DNA from: JANMJD01 sp031371195
GTDB lineage: Bacteria; Actinomycetota; Acidimicrobiia; Acidimicrobiales; Ilumatobacteraceae
NCBI GenBank assembly: GCA_031371195.1
Contig: JANMJD010000258.1
Span: 1 to 25,409 of the forward strand
Direction: 5' to 3'
Length of the DNA: 25,409 nt
Shown: piece by piece, positions 1 through 6,544 of the stretch
Numbering within the stretch: the stretch's first letter is position 1
Layout of the letters: the number at the start of each line of letters is the position of its first letter
Notes under the pieces: generated by a model
Databases searched by the model: none
What the model saw: only the letters and a program-made list of their open reading frames with translations
What the model was told of the DNA's origin: nothing
Translations under genes and position numbers: made by a program

Positions 1-1
1 G

Positions 2-637
2 CTGGTCGCTTTTGTGACGATCACCCTGATGACGTTTCTCTTCATCAGTCAGTCGAACACCATCGCCCAAACCGCCCAGGGCCTGATACCACCACGTCGA
101 CGCGCCTCGGCCCGGCGTACCGCCCAGGATGCGGCGGCCGCGGTCAGCGGGTATGTCACCGGCAACCTGCTGATCAGTCTCATTGCCGGTGTGGCGGCCT
201 TTGTCTGTCTCGCCGTCTTGCGTGTACCGAGCCCGATCGTCCTGGCCCTCTGGGTGGCGTTTGCCGATCTGATCCCACTTGTCGGCGCGACGCTCGGCGC
301 AGTGGTGTGTGTCTTTGCGGCGTTCCTGCATTCACCGGCCGCGGGAATAGTGTCACTCGTGTTCTTCGTGATCTATCAACAGGTAGAAAATGGGGTCATC
401 TATCCATGGATGATGGCTAGGCGGCTCAAGGTCAACCCACTTGGCATCCTGTTGAGCGTGCTGCTCGCCGTCGAGATCTACGGAATTCTCGGCGCATTCC
501 TGGCTGTTCCGGTATCGAGTGCGCTACAGGTGATCGTCAGCGCTGTGCGCAACGAGCGGCGCCATGAACGTCTCGTCCTGCCATCGACGCTGGAGTCGTC
601 CACCGAAGCGTCACCTACCCACCGATCGGTAACTTAG
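2..637 (+). CDS. AI-2E family transporter (permease), C-terminal part, cut by window start
   Basis: The frame is open from base 2 with no stop, so the gene begins upstream of the window and only about 211 C-terminal residues are visible. The segment is strongly hydrophobic, with long membrane helices rich in Leu, Val, Ile and Ala. It contains a glycine- and proline-bearing stretch (FADLIPLVGATLGAVV) followed by QVENGVIYPWMMARRLKVNP. That second stretch matches the conserved C-terminal half of AI-2E/UPF0118 permeases. The family consists of multi-pass inner-membrane proteins that export small molecules or act as antiporters; the substrate here cannot be told. The tail after the last helix is short, basic and polar. 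A perfect hairpin terminator lies about 90 bp downstream. The family call is fairly secure, the function is not. Confidence 0.8.
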   Translation: MVAFVTITLMTFLFISQSNTIAQTAQGLIPPRRRASARRTAQDAAAAVSGYVTGNLLISLIAGVAAFVCLAVLRVPSPIVLALWVAFADLIPLVGATLGAVVCVFAAFLHSPAAGIVSLVFFVIYQQVENGVIYPWMMARRLKVNPLGILLSVLLAVEIYGILGAFLAVPVSSALQVIVSAVRNERRHERLVLPSTLESSTEASPTHRSVT

Positions 638-728
638 GCACTGGGACATCGACGAATCCTGTACACGCTGAATATGTGGTCCGCTGCCCATTGGGTAGCT
701 GACCACGGATCGATAGGTGGCGGGAAAA

Positions 729-762
729 GTAGAACCGGCACCCGTGCGGGTGCCGGTTCTAC
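729..762. terminator. Bidirectional hairpin terminator between convergent genes
   Basis: A perfect 15-bp inverted repeat (arms GTAGAACCGGCACCC and its complement) surrounds a 4-nt loop. It sits between the rightward permease gene and the leftward small membrane protein gene, the expected place for a shared transcription terminator. No clear U-tract follows. Confidence 0.8.
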
Positions 763-802
763 AGTATGTTGCTTGGATCTGGAATCGTGCTCCAGTCAGC
801 GG

Positions 803-961
803 CTACGCTCGGCGGCGGCCAGCGATGCTGTATCCACCGGGGCCGACCAGGCACCCGGCGACAATCAGCACAATGCCCAGGATTATCTGGCCCTGAAGCA
901 ACTGCACGATGCCAACGATTACCAAGACTGCAGCAATGAGCCACAAAACTGTCCCACTCAT
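803..961 (-). CDS. GPGG-motif small membrane protein
   Basis: This 52-residue protein begins MSGTVLWLIA, has two hydrophobic stretches (about 4-20 and 26-40), then a GPGGYSIAGRRRA tail. That pattern matches the small actinobacterial 'GPGG-motif' membrane proteins of unknown function. A good ribosome binding site (GGAG about 8 nt upstream) supports the ATG at 961. A perfect SigF/SigB-like promoter (GTTT-N16-GGGTAT) lies 41 nt upstream, so stress-induced expression is likely. The family resemblance comes from memory of the motif. The role is unknown; a membrane-associated stress peptide is a guess. Confidence 0.7.
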   Translation of the reverse strand: MSGTVLWLIAAVLVIVGIVQLLQGQIILGIVLIVAGCLVGPGGYSIAGRRRA

Positions 962-1002
962 GGGTTTCTCCGTTTCCTACTGTGTAACTTCTTCATGGTT
1001 GT

Positions 1003-1028
1003 ATACCCGGGGCACCGAGATCTCAAAC
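1003..1028 (-). promoter_or_regulatory. SigF/SigB-like promoter for the GPGG protein
   Basis: Read on the minus strand: GTTT, 16 nt, GGGTAT, an exact match to the actinobacterial general-stress consensus. It ends 41 nt before the start codon at 961. Confidence 0.7.
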
Positions 1029-1095
1029 GATGACGCCGGTCGTGTCGAACTTCATCGGGGACCGGGCGGAGAGTCTGGGTTTTCCGCGGGTCGCG

Positions 1096-1121
1096 GTTTG
1101 GAAGGACGGCGAAGCGGGTAC
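1096..1121 (+). promoter_or_regulatory. SigF/SigB-like promoter for the first STAS gene
   Basis: GTTT, 16 nt, GGGTAC, ending 96 nt before the STAS start at 1218. It faces away from the minus-strand copy at 1003-1028, so the region 962-1217 is a divergent control region. I see no convincing gene in it. Confidence 0.65.
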
Positions 1122-1217
1122 CGTTCGTCGAAGGGCTCGGTATTTTTCACGTCGCCCCACGAGCACCACCCCAACGAGCGACGGTTCACCGGCCGCCGAC
1201 CCCCAGGAGTCAAACTC

Positions 1218-1574
1218 ATGAACCGAAAGCCTGCGGACCTTGTCGTCGAGCATCAGTTGCTCGATGGCCGCACGGTGATCCGAGTCAGCGGAGAACTCGA
1301 CCTTCATACGTGCGAGCTCTTGCGCCACGAACTCGACGGGTGCGCACCGTTCAGTTCGCCCGTGACGTTCGAGATGAGCGGTGTCGGTTTCATCGATTCG
1401 ACTGGTATCCGATCGCTCCTCACCCTCAACAGCGACGTACTCGATGCGACCGGCGAGTCGCTGCGCGTCGAGGGGGCCTCGGCGGCGAGCCGGCGCCTCT
1501 TCACCCTTGTCGGCATCGACCGTGTGCTCAACGTCGCCGAAGACGATCCCCGCGCGGGCCTCCCGACCGCCTGA
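1218..1574 (+). CDS. STAS-domain anti-sigma factor antagonist (SpoIIAA/RsbV-like)
   Basis: This is a 118-residue single STAS domain. The N-terminal strand pair (TVIRVSGELDLHT, about 19-31) is typical of anti-anti-sigma factors. The phosphorylation loop is FIDSTG at about 58-63, with Ser61 as the expected target of an anti-sigma kinase. In this family the unphosphorylated protein binds the kinase and frees the sigma factor. An AGGAG ribosome site at 1205-1209 supports the ATG at 1218. It differs clearly from the two other STAS proteins here (at 9233 and on the minus strand at 20981), which closely resemble each other. It is probably part of a partner-switching network; its kinase is not adjacent. 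Confidence 0.88.
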   Translation: MNRKPADLVVEHQLLDGRTVIRVSGELDLHTCELLRHELDGCAPFSSPVTFEMSGVGFIDSTGIRSLLTLNSDVLDATGESLRVEGASAASRRLFTLVGIDRVLNVAEDDPRAGLPTA

Positions 1575-1580
1575 CACTGG

Positions 1581-2000
1581 TCATTTCGTCGTCCGTTCGC
1601 CGAGCGCCGAGAAAACCTGGTGCTCCAGGTGATCGCAATGGTCGTTGAGCACGCGTAACAACTCCTCGTGGTCGACCTCCCCGATGCCGAGGGCGTTCGC
1701 CGCGCCTCTCAAATCCCCGAGCTTGGCCCACGAATCGAGCGTTTCACTCGACGGCACCAGCGGCGCGAGTTCGATTCGCTCCCGATCCAGATGATCGCGA
1801 ATCATCCAGCGGAGTTGATCGACCAGCCCGGTGAAGTCACCACCCGCATCGGTGGCAAGAACCATTCGAACGAGTTCCTTCAGTTGCAGATGCTCCGAGC
1901 GCAGCATTGGGATATCCGGGCATGGCCAGTGTCGATCGGCGACAGGAGCCACACCTGACCGGCTCGCCGAGTTCGGAAATTGGGTTGGATCTGCTATCAC
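1581..2000 (-). CDS. Hemerythrin-like (HHE) domain protein
   Basis: This 139-residue protein looks like a helical hemerythrin-type metal-binding domain from about residue 31. RSEHLQLKEL, RDHLDRERIELAPLV and NDHCDHLEHQVFSAL resemble the paired His/Glu helices of HHE proteins. His37, His70, His121, His124 and His127 are candidate di-iron ligands. Two starts are possible: ATG 2000 and an internal ATG at 1907 (MLRSEHL). A GGGTAT -10-like element ends 10 nt before ATG 2000, which would give a nearly leaderless message from that start. The gene converges on the STAS gene with only 6 bp between stops. Such proteins sense or store oxygen, NO or iron; the exact role is unknown. Confidence 0.6.
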   Translation of the reverse strand: MIADPTQFPNSASRSGVAPVADRHWPCPDIPMLRSEHLQLKELVRMVLATDAGGDFTGLVDQLRWMIRDHLDRERIELAPLVPSSETLDSWAKLGDLRGAANALGIGEVDHEELLRVLNDHCDHLEHQVFSALGERTTK

Positions 2001-2010
2001 GCCCCGGGGG

Positions 2011-2036
2011 ATACCCCCATGTTCCGTGGCTCAACC
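2011..2036 (-). promoter_or_regulatory. Near-consensus SigF/SigB-like promoter for the hemerythrin-like gene
   Basis: On the minus strand this reads GGTT, 16 nt, GGGTAT: one mismatch in the -35 box and an exact -10 box. It ends 10 nt before the ATG at 2000. Confidence 0.45.
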
Positions 2037-2081
2037 ATCTGCTGATCCGGTGCCGCCAACATCGCACAACCGTCCTTCGGG

Positions 2082-2107
2082 GTTTGTCACCTGCAGCCAA
2101 CGGGTAC
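2082..2107 (+). promoter_or_regulatory. SigF/SigB-like promoter for the PRC-barrel/fumarase pair
   Basis: GTTT, 16 nt, GGGTAC, ending 67 nt before the ATG at 2175. It is divergent from the weaker minus-strand site at 2011-2036. Confidence 0.65.
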
Positions 2108-2174
2108 GTGGAGTGGACAGTGGTGCAAGCGATCCGAGCGTCGAGACCGGGGTTACCCGAGGAGGTCAAGTCGG

Positions 2175-2525
2175 ATGGAGGATCTACAGGGTGCGGTGAC
2201 ATCGAACGAGGTAGTGAATCACGAGGACGTCATCAACGCCGTGGGATACCAGGTTGCTGCGGTCGACGGTCCGGTCGGCCAGGTCGACCTGGCAACCGCC
2301 GAGGTCAACGGCCGTTTCCTGGTCGTCGATGTCCATCGGCGCCACCGCTTGGGACGAAAGCATCAGATCGGGCTTGACGCCGTCAGCAGACTCGACCATG
2401 GGAGCGGCGTCGTATACGTGGGTTGCACGATGGATGAGATCCAGCGGTCTCCGTCGTTCGATCCCGCGGCTCATCGTGACGAATTCGTTCGCCACGACCC
2501 GCTGTACGACCAGTTCCTGCCGTGA
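2175..2525 (+). CDS. PRC-barrel domain protein
   Basis: This 116-residue protein fits the PRC-barrel pattern. It has GYQVAAVDGPVGQVD (about 24-38), a strand FLVVDVHRR (about 48-56), a GRKHQIGLDAVSRLD stretch, and an ending of VGCTMDEIQRSPSFD. That ending matches the usual 'V.L....I..SP..D' tail of the family. The start is well supported by GGAGG at 2161-2165, 9 nt before ATG 2175. The stop overlaps the next gene's GTG start (GTGA), so the fumarase is probably made by translational coupling. PRC-barrels occur in photosynthetic H subunits, RimM and many stress proteins. A second one lies at 10773. Its partner is unknown. Confidence 0.72.
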   Translation: MEDLQGAVTSNEVVNHEDVINAVGYQVAAVDGPVGQVDLATAEVNGRFLVVDVHRRHRLGRKHQIGLDAVSRLDHGSGVVYVGCTMDEIQRSPSFDPAAHRDEFVRHDPLYDQFLP

Positions 2526-3871
2526 GCGCGCCCCGGTGGGGCGAGCAGACAGCCCTGGCGGTTCGTAACTTCCGAATTTCCGGCGAGACGATGCCGCGCG
2601 AGGTCGTCCATGCACTGGCCGACATCAAACGCCACGCCGCAACCGTCAACTCCGAGTTCGGCGTGATCCCACGAGACGTGGCGGCTGCAATCGAGTCCGC
2701 AGCCATGGAAGTCGGTCGAGGCGAACACGACGACCAATTTCCGGTTGACGTCTATCAGACCGGGTCGGGCACCTCGACCAACATGAATGTCAACGAGGTC
2801 ATTGCCCATCGGGCTGGAGAACTCGCCGGTCTGCCGATACATCCCAATGACCACGTCAACGCCTCGCAGTCCTCGAACGACGTCTTTCCGACCGCCGTTC
2901 GCCTGGCTGCGCTGCAATCCCTGATCACCGAGGTCGTGCCCTCGCAGACGAACCTCGTCCGCGAACTCGAGCGTCTTGCGGCTGCTCATCGATCGACCGT
3001 CAAGGCTGGTCGGACCCATTTGATGGATGCGGCACCGATGACCTTTGGCCAGGAGGTCGGCGGTTGGTGTCGCTCGATCACGCTCGGCATCGATCGACTG
3101 ACCGGCGTGTTCGGTCGGTTGGGCGAACTTCCGCTGGGTGGCACCGCCGTAGGCACCGGGCTCAATGCCCCGCTCGGATTCGCCGGCGCGGTGATCAGCC
3201 GGATTGCCGCCGAGTCGAGGCTGCCCATCTGCGAGGCGGCAGATCACTTCGAGGCGCAATCGTGGCAGGAACCGCTGCTCGAGACCAGCGCGATGATTCG
3301 TTCGGTGGCACTTGCGCTCAACAAGATCTGCGGTGATCTGCGGCTGTTGTCGTCAGGACCCTTCACCGGCCTGGGAGAGTTGCACCTTCCTGAGCTCCAG
3401 GCGGGGAGTTCGATCATGCCCGGCAAGGTGAACCCGGTGATTCCCGAGGTCGTCCAGCAGGTCGCCGCGCAGATCGTCGGGAACGACGCCGCAATTGTCT
3501 TCGCGTCGGCCACATGCTCGTCATTGCAGCTCAATACGGCCATGCCGATGATCGCCCGCTGTCTTTTGGAGTCGCTACGGCTGGCCGCACGGGCTTCCAC
3601 CGCGTTGACCGATCGCTGCCTGCGCGGCATCGAAGTCGACGCCACCGTGATGGCGAGATATGCCGGCCGGTCGCCGGCGATCGCCGCCGCTTTGAATCCG
3701 TCGATCGGCTACGACGCGGCGGCACGGATCGTGCACCGGGCGCTGTCCGAGGGTCGACCGATCGCCGAAATCGCCCGCGACAGCGGGATCGACGATGTCC
3801 GGGTACTCGAACGACTCGATCCGTTGACCCTCGCCCTGGACGGAGCGCTTCCTCCGCCGTCCGTGGGGTGA
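2522..3871 (+). CDS. fumC: Class II fumarate hydratase / aspartase-superfamily lyase
   Basis: This 449-residue protein belongs to the aspartase/fumarase superfamily, cytosolic homotetramers that interconvert fumarate and L-malate. Visible motifs are TGSGTSTNMN (80-89), QSSNDVFPTA (116-125), the catalytic-histidine region GRTHLMDAAP (163-172), and the mobile-loop signature GSSIMPGKVNP (295-305). In the signature, Ser296, Lys302 and Asn304 correspond to the E. coli FumC catalytic residues. QSSND favours fumarase over aspartase. Two oddities: the N-terminus starts at what is normally about residue 17, so the leading strand-loop is missing. The usual 'GNFELN' segment also reads SSLQLNTAMP, more like other family members. 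It shares a 4-nt overlap with the PRC-barrel gene. The superfamily is certain; the fumarate substrate is likely. Confidence 0.82.
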   Translation: MSAPRWGEQTALAVRNFRISGETMPREVVHALADIKRHAATVNSEFGVIPRDVAAAIESAAMEVGRGEHDDQFPVDVYQTGSGTSTNMNVNEVIAHRAGELAGLPIHPNDHVNASQSSNDVFPTAVRLAALQSLITEVVPSQTNLVRELERLAAAHRSTVKAGRTHLMDAAPMTFGQEVGGWCRSITLGIDRLTGVFGRLGELPLGGTAVGTGLNAPLGFAGAVISRIAAESRLPICEAADHFEAQSWQEPLLETSAMIRSVALALNKICGDLRLLSSGPFTGLGELHLPELQAGSSIMPGKVNPVIPEVVQQVAAQIVGNDAAIVFASATCSSLQLNTAMPMIARCLLESLRLAARASTALTDRCLRGIEVDATVMARYAGRSPAIAAALNPSIGYDAAARIVHRALSEGRPIAEIARDSGIDDVRVLERLDPLTLALDGALPPPSVG

Positions 3872-3914
3872 ACACCCACTCCAGCCGGACAGCGGACTGC
3901 GTTCAGGACCTGGC

Positions 3915-4106
3915 CTACGGCTCGGTGCCGGACGTCTGCTGTTTCGGGAACGAACCTTCGTTGACGCCGTTGTCCACGGCGCCCGTCGAGGACGGCGCCG
4001 AGATCGGCACACTGACGACGGTGTCGTCGTTGGCACCCGAGCTGCAGGCCTGCAGACCGACCAGACCGAACGCGCCGACCAACCCGAACCGGGCGGCCCG
4101 GCTCAT
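3915..4106 (-). CDS. Small secreted lipoprotein, unknown function
   Basis: This 63-residue protein has a basic start (MSRAAR), a hydrophobic core and a lipobox ending LQAC at residue 21. A short Ser/Thr/Gly-rich tail follows, with no domain I recognise. It should be lipid-anchored on the outer face of the membrane. Its ATG lies inside the stop of the upstream gene (ATGA overlap at 4103-4106), so the two are co-translated. A longer reading from 4256 is possible but would lie inside the upstream gene in another frame and would lose the signal peptide. Confidence 0.6.
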   Translation of the reverse strand: MSRAARFGLVGAFGLVGLQACSSGANDDTVVSVPISAPSSTGAVDNGVNEGSFPKQQTSGTEP

Positions 4107-4450
4107 GGTGCAGTCATCGGTGGTGCGGTCATCGGCGTGTGCGTCGAATGGTCGGCGTGGTTTGCCCAGGGTTCGTTCGCCGTCACTGGGCCCGCCGCGG
4201 GAGCCACGGAGTCCGTCAACGATCGAGTGGGCGTCGTGGATGTGGGTCGCCGCCACTGACTCCAGACGAGCACGGCTCCGAGCGCCGCCACGGCGAGTGA
4301 CCCGATCGTCAACTTGGTGAAACGAGGGTGGCGCCGCCGACGGTGAGGAATGGTCAGCGGGATGTCCTCGACTCGATGCCGAACTCCGTCGGCGAGATCG
4401 GACAACTTCTCAATCGTGGAATGGGCGGCCGCCGTCATGGTGTTGGTCAT
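4103..4450 (-). CDS. Single-pass membrane protein, unknown function
   Basis: This is a 115-residue protein. An amphipathic N-terminal part (about 1-30) is followed by a very basic patch (HRRRRHPRFTK, 36-46), one transmembrane helix (about 47-64), then a Thr/Pro/Ala-rich tail with histidines near the end. By the positive-inside rule the N-terminus is cytosolic and the tail extracellular. It overlaps the small lipoprotein gene by 4 nt, so the pair probably acts together at the membrane. A GTTT-N15-GGGTAT promoter ends 55 nt upstream, suggesting stress control. I do not recognise a family. Confidence 0.6.
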   Translation of the reverse strand: MTNTMTAAAHSTIEKLSDLADGVRHRVEDIPLTIPHRRRRHPRFTKLTIGSLAVAALGAVLVWSQWRRPTSTTPTRSLTDSVAPAAGPVTANEPWANHADHSTHTPMTAPPMTAP

Positions 4451-4505
4451 CTACGATTCACTTTCGCTCGTCAACGAACTGCCGATGCAGTTCCAATGTT
4501 CTTAC

Positions 4506-4530
4506 ATACCCCGGTTTCGATCGCTCAAAC
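4506..4530 (-). promoter_or_regulatory. SigF/SigB-like promoter for the membrane protein/lipoprotein pair
   Basis: On the minus strand this reads GTTT, 15 nt, GGGTAT. It lies between the upstream ferredoxin gene and the membrane protein gene, so the pair can be transcribed separately from the ferredoxin. Confidence 0.6.
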
Positions 4531-4539
4531 ACCGATCTG

Positions 4540-4935
4540 CTAATCGGCGAAGACGTCGCGGCTGTGTTGGACGAAGAACGTATGATCATGACCCTTGTTG
4601 GGGTCGTCAGCGTTGTATTTTCTCGCAGGCGAACCATCCGGGACATGCTCCTCGGGGTAAATGGCTCCTACCGGGCACACCCCGGGCTGATAGCACGCCG
4701 TGCACGAGGTGCATTCGTCCATATTCACGTAGAGCAGGCCATCGGCGAAGACGTCGATGAACTCGGAGTTGGGAGTGTGACTGTTCTCGACGACCCCGCT
4801 GCCAGCAGCCTGCTCCGAGATCAACGTGTTGTTTGCCGGATCGAATTCATAGATGCACTGCACCGGACAGACATCCACGCATGCCCGATCCTTGACGTTG
4901 ATACACGCCTCGGTGATAATTGCGATACCCGACAT
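4540..4935 (-). CDS. Ferredoxin with two Fe-S cluster motifs (FdxA-like, 131 aa)
   Basis: The first cysteine cluster is Cys11, 19, 23 and 27 (CINVKDRACVDVCPVQC), the spacing of the 3Fe-4S/4Fe-4S site in 7Fe ferredoxins. The second is Cys75, 78, 81 and 87 (CTSCTACYQPGVCP), a 4Fe-4S motif with two extra residues before the last Cys. About 35 residues (33-68) separate the clusters, an insertion compared with the compact mycobacterial FdxA. The protein is a cytosolic one-electron carrier; its redox partner is not evident nearby. GAGGAG ahead of ATG 4935 and an exact GTTT-N16-GGGTAC promoter support the start. The gene is divergent from the sigma factor gene at 5129. Confidence 0.88.
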   Translation of the reverse strand: MSGIAIITEACINVKDRACVDVCPVQCIYEFDPANNTLISEQAAGSGVVENSHTPNSEFIDVFADGLLYVNMDECTSCTACYQPGVCPVGAIYPEEHVPDGSPARKYNADDPNKGHDHTFFVQHSRDVFAD

Positions 4936-4987
4936 CGTGAACTCCTCATTGGGCGCGTCGGACGAATCCTGGCGAGTTCAGCCCGAT

Positions 4988-5013
4988 GTACCCGCTACGA
5001 CGTCGCGCTAAAC
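4988..5013 (-). promoter_or_regulatory. SigF/SigB-like promoter for the ferredoxin
   Basis: On the minus strand this reads GTTT, 16 nt, GGGTAC, ending 52 nt before the ferredoxin ATG. Confidence 0.65.
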
Positions 5014-5068
5014 CTGTGACTCGAAGGCATTCACGATCGATCGCCATGTCGACGGCGATGTTGGCGAT

Positions 5069-5094
5069 GTTTAGGTTTTCCGCCTCCGGGGAAC
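5069..5094 (+). promoter_or_regulatory. Near-consensus SigF/SigB-like promoter for the sigma factor gene
   Basis: GTTT, 16 nt, GGGAAC: one change from GGGTAC in the -10 box. It ends 34 nt before ATG 5129. Confidence 0.4.
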
Positions 5095-5128
5095 GTGGCC
5101 GTCGACATTCAGCGGAAGCAGTAGCACA

Positions 5129-5683
5129 ATGGCCAACAGCCTTCTCGGCGAGGTATCCAACACGCCCACCCACGATTTTCGCTCGTTCGAGGCGGTGTAT
5201 GCGCAGTACTGCAGCTACGTCCACGCGGTAGCCCGCCAGGTCTCGTCGACAGGAGGGATCGCCGAAGAGGTGACACAGGATGTCTTCCTCGCATTCTGGA
5301 AGCATCCCGAGAAGTTCGACCCGGCGCGAGGATCGTTGCAGGCCTACCTCGGGACACTCGCCCACCATCGAGCCGTCGACCATGTGCGGCGCGATGCCAG
5401 CCGCACGGCACGGGAGGACCGGGTGGCATCGACGACACAGATGTCGATCGATGACCTGCCCGAGCAGGTTCTCGCTCGGGACACCAGCGGCAGGGTTCGG
5501 GCGGCGGTGGCCGGGCTTCCGGCCCCCCAGCGAGAAGTCGTCGAACTCACCTACCTGGACGGCTACTCGTTCCAGATCGCGGCGCGACATCTCGGCATTC
5601 CCGAAGGAACCGCCAAGTCCAGGGGGCGGATCGCCCTCAGAAGACTCGGTGACGCCCTGCTCGGAGAGTTGGCCGTCGCTTGA
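5129..5683 (+). CDS. ECF-like RNA polymerase sigma factor
   Basis: This 184-residue protein has the two-domain layout of extracytoplasmic-function sigma factors. Region 2 (about 20-90) includes EEVTQDVFLAFWKHPEKFDP, and the DNA-reading helix is LAHHRAVDHVRR. Region 4 (about 120-172) contains the helix-turn-helix YLDGYSFQIAARHLGIPEG. It directs RNA polymerase to a small set of promoters. The layout resembles the SigK/SigL group, which normally has an anti-sigma partner gene next door, but none is recognisable here. The next gene encodes a short unknown protein and then comes a WhiB-like protein. A promoter-like GTTT-N16-GGGAAC element lies upstream, so it may sit below another stress sigma factor. 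Confidence 0.87.
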   Translation: MANSLLGEVSNTPTHDFRSFEAVYAQYCSYVHAVARQVSSTGGIAEEVTQDVFLAFWKHPEKFDPARGSLQAYLGTLAHHRAVDHVRRDASRTAREDRVASTTQMSIDDLPEQVLARDTSGRVRAAVAGLPAPQREVVELTYLDGYSFQIAARHLGIPEGTAKSRGRIALRRLGDALLGELAVA

Positions 5684-5748
5684 TCCCGAGCGTTGCCCGA
5701 TGGATCGCCGAACCAACTGTATTGACGAAGCGTTTGACGCCGTGACGG

Positions 5749-5774
5749 GTCTTGGTCGTCGGTCAAACGGGTAT
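5749..5774 (+). promoter_or_regulatory. Weak SigF/SigB-like promoter inside the sigma/WhiB interval
   Basis: GTCT, 16 nt, GGGTAT: one mismatch in the -35 box and an exact -10 box. It ends 9 nt before ATG 5784, so a transcript from it would be almost leaderless. Confidence 0.4.
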
Positions 5775-5783
5775 GGGGCCGCC

Positions 5784-5981
5784 ATGCTCGCCGACCGAGA
5801 GATCGTCACCGATGGAGTGCAGCTGACGTTGCATGAGCACCGAGGTCGGCGACCCATCTCTTGGAAGGAGGCCGGATCGATTGTCGCCCCGATGGTGGTC
5901 GACGACACTCTCGGCGGGGATCGCACGCTCGACATCTTGATGTCCGCCTTCGTCGGCTCGTCCGCGGCAGGTTCGCCGTGA
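5784..5981 (+). CDS. Small protein of unknown function
   Basis: This 65-residue reading frame begins MLADREIVTDG. An upstream in-frame ATG at 5700 would add 28 residues and start 16 nt after the sigma factor stop. I prefer 5784 because a GGGTAT element ends 9 nt before it, as at other leaderless-looking genes in this window. The sequence is mixed polar and hydrophobic, with a C-terminal half (DDTLGGDRTLDILMSAFVG) that could be helical. It has no cysteine or membrane segment and no family I recognise. Its place between a sigma factor and a WhiB gene would suit a small regulator, but it does not look like a zinc-binding anti-sigma factor. Confidence 0.4.
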   Translation: MLADREIVTDGVQLTLHEHRGRRPISWKEAGSIVAPMVVDDTLGGDRTLDILMSAFVGSSAAGSP

Positions 5982-6039
5982 GCCGGAGCCCGATGATCGT
6001 CAACCATGCCCACCGGCAACCGATCGCCAAGGAGCAGAC

Positions 6040-6351
6040 ATGAAAATTTCCACCAAGCCGAAGGATCAGTGGGCAGCACCGTTGTGGGCGAAGTTCGCCC
6101 TCTGTCGGGGCAGGTCAGAACTGTTCTTCGGACCCGAAGGCGAAGGCACCAACGCCCGTGTGGCCCGCGAACACGAGGCGTTCTCGCTCTGTGCTGCATG
6201 CCCGGCCCAACTCGCCTGCCGCAACTACGCCCGGGCCCATCACGAGCGAGGCATCTGGGGCGGCGAGGACGATCGAACGAGGCGGAGGCGTCCCCAGCGT
6301 CAGAGCGTCGGTTCGCCATCGACGCTGACCTCAACCGACAGCGGTTCGTGA
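6040..6351 (+). CDS. WhiB-family iron-sulfur transcription regulator
   Basis: This 103-residue protein has the four cysteines of the WhiB family: Cys22, then Cys51, Cys54 and Cys60 (CAACPAQLAC). They hold a redox- or NO-sensitive 4Fe-4S cluster. The GIWGG turn at 71-75 and a basic C-terminus (RTRRRRPQR) complete the pattern; the basic part contacts DNA or RNA polymerase. The family is restricted to actinobacteria and their phages, which helps place the organism. AAGGAG just upstream supports ATG 6040. WhiB proteins usually bind region 4 of the principal sigma factor; the nearby ECF sigma gene may share its regulation. Confidence 0.92.
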   Translation: MKISTKPKDQWAAPLWAKFALCRGRSELFFGPEGEGTNARVAREHEAFSLCAACPAQLACRNYARAHHERGIWGGEDDRTRRRRPQRQSVGSPSTLTSTDSGS

Positions 6352-6544
6352 AGCGAAGTCGTCTGAGCAAGATGCCACATGGTGACGAATAGGATCCACC
6401 TGCTGGCCTCGCTGACCAGTGGGTCCCAGGCCGTCATCATGGGTGGGTCCGGTGACCACGGTGTAGCAACTAATGACCCTGGGTCGCCAACCCCTGCGCA
6501 CGGTGCCCCAATGACGGCGTGTGAGCGCGATCGGAGGTGACGTG

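Noticed and set aside
147..152. GGGTAT inside the permease gene, and similar boxes inside other genes
   Set aside because: No GTTT-like box at the right spacing; these are coding sequence.
1030..1221. 63-codon frame upstream of the first STAS gene
   Set aside because: It starts between the divergent promoters at 1003-1028 and 1096-1121 and contains one of them; no ribosome site and no similarity that I can see.
4946..6370. Long open frame on the minus strand opposite the sigma factor and WhiB genes
   Set aside because: It is rich in Arg, Pro and Ser, has no family motif, and lies opposite genes with clear domains; typical antisense openness of GC-rich DNA.
6475..6485. Small palindrome GACCCTGGGTC upstream of the cyclase gene
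   Set aside because: Five-bp arms are too short to be distinguished from chance in GC-rich DNA.
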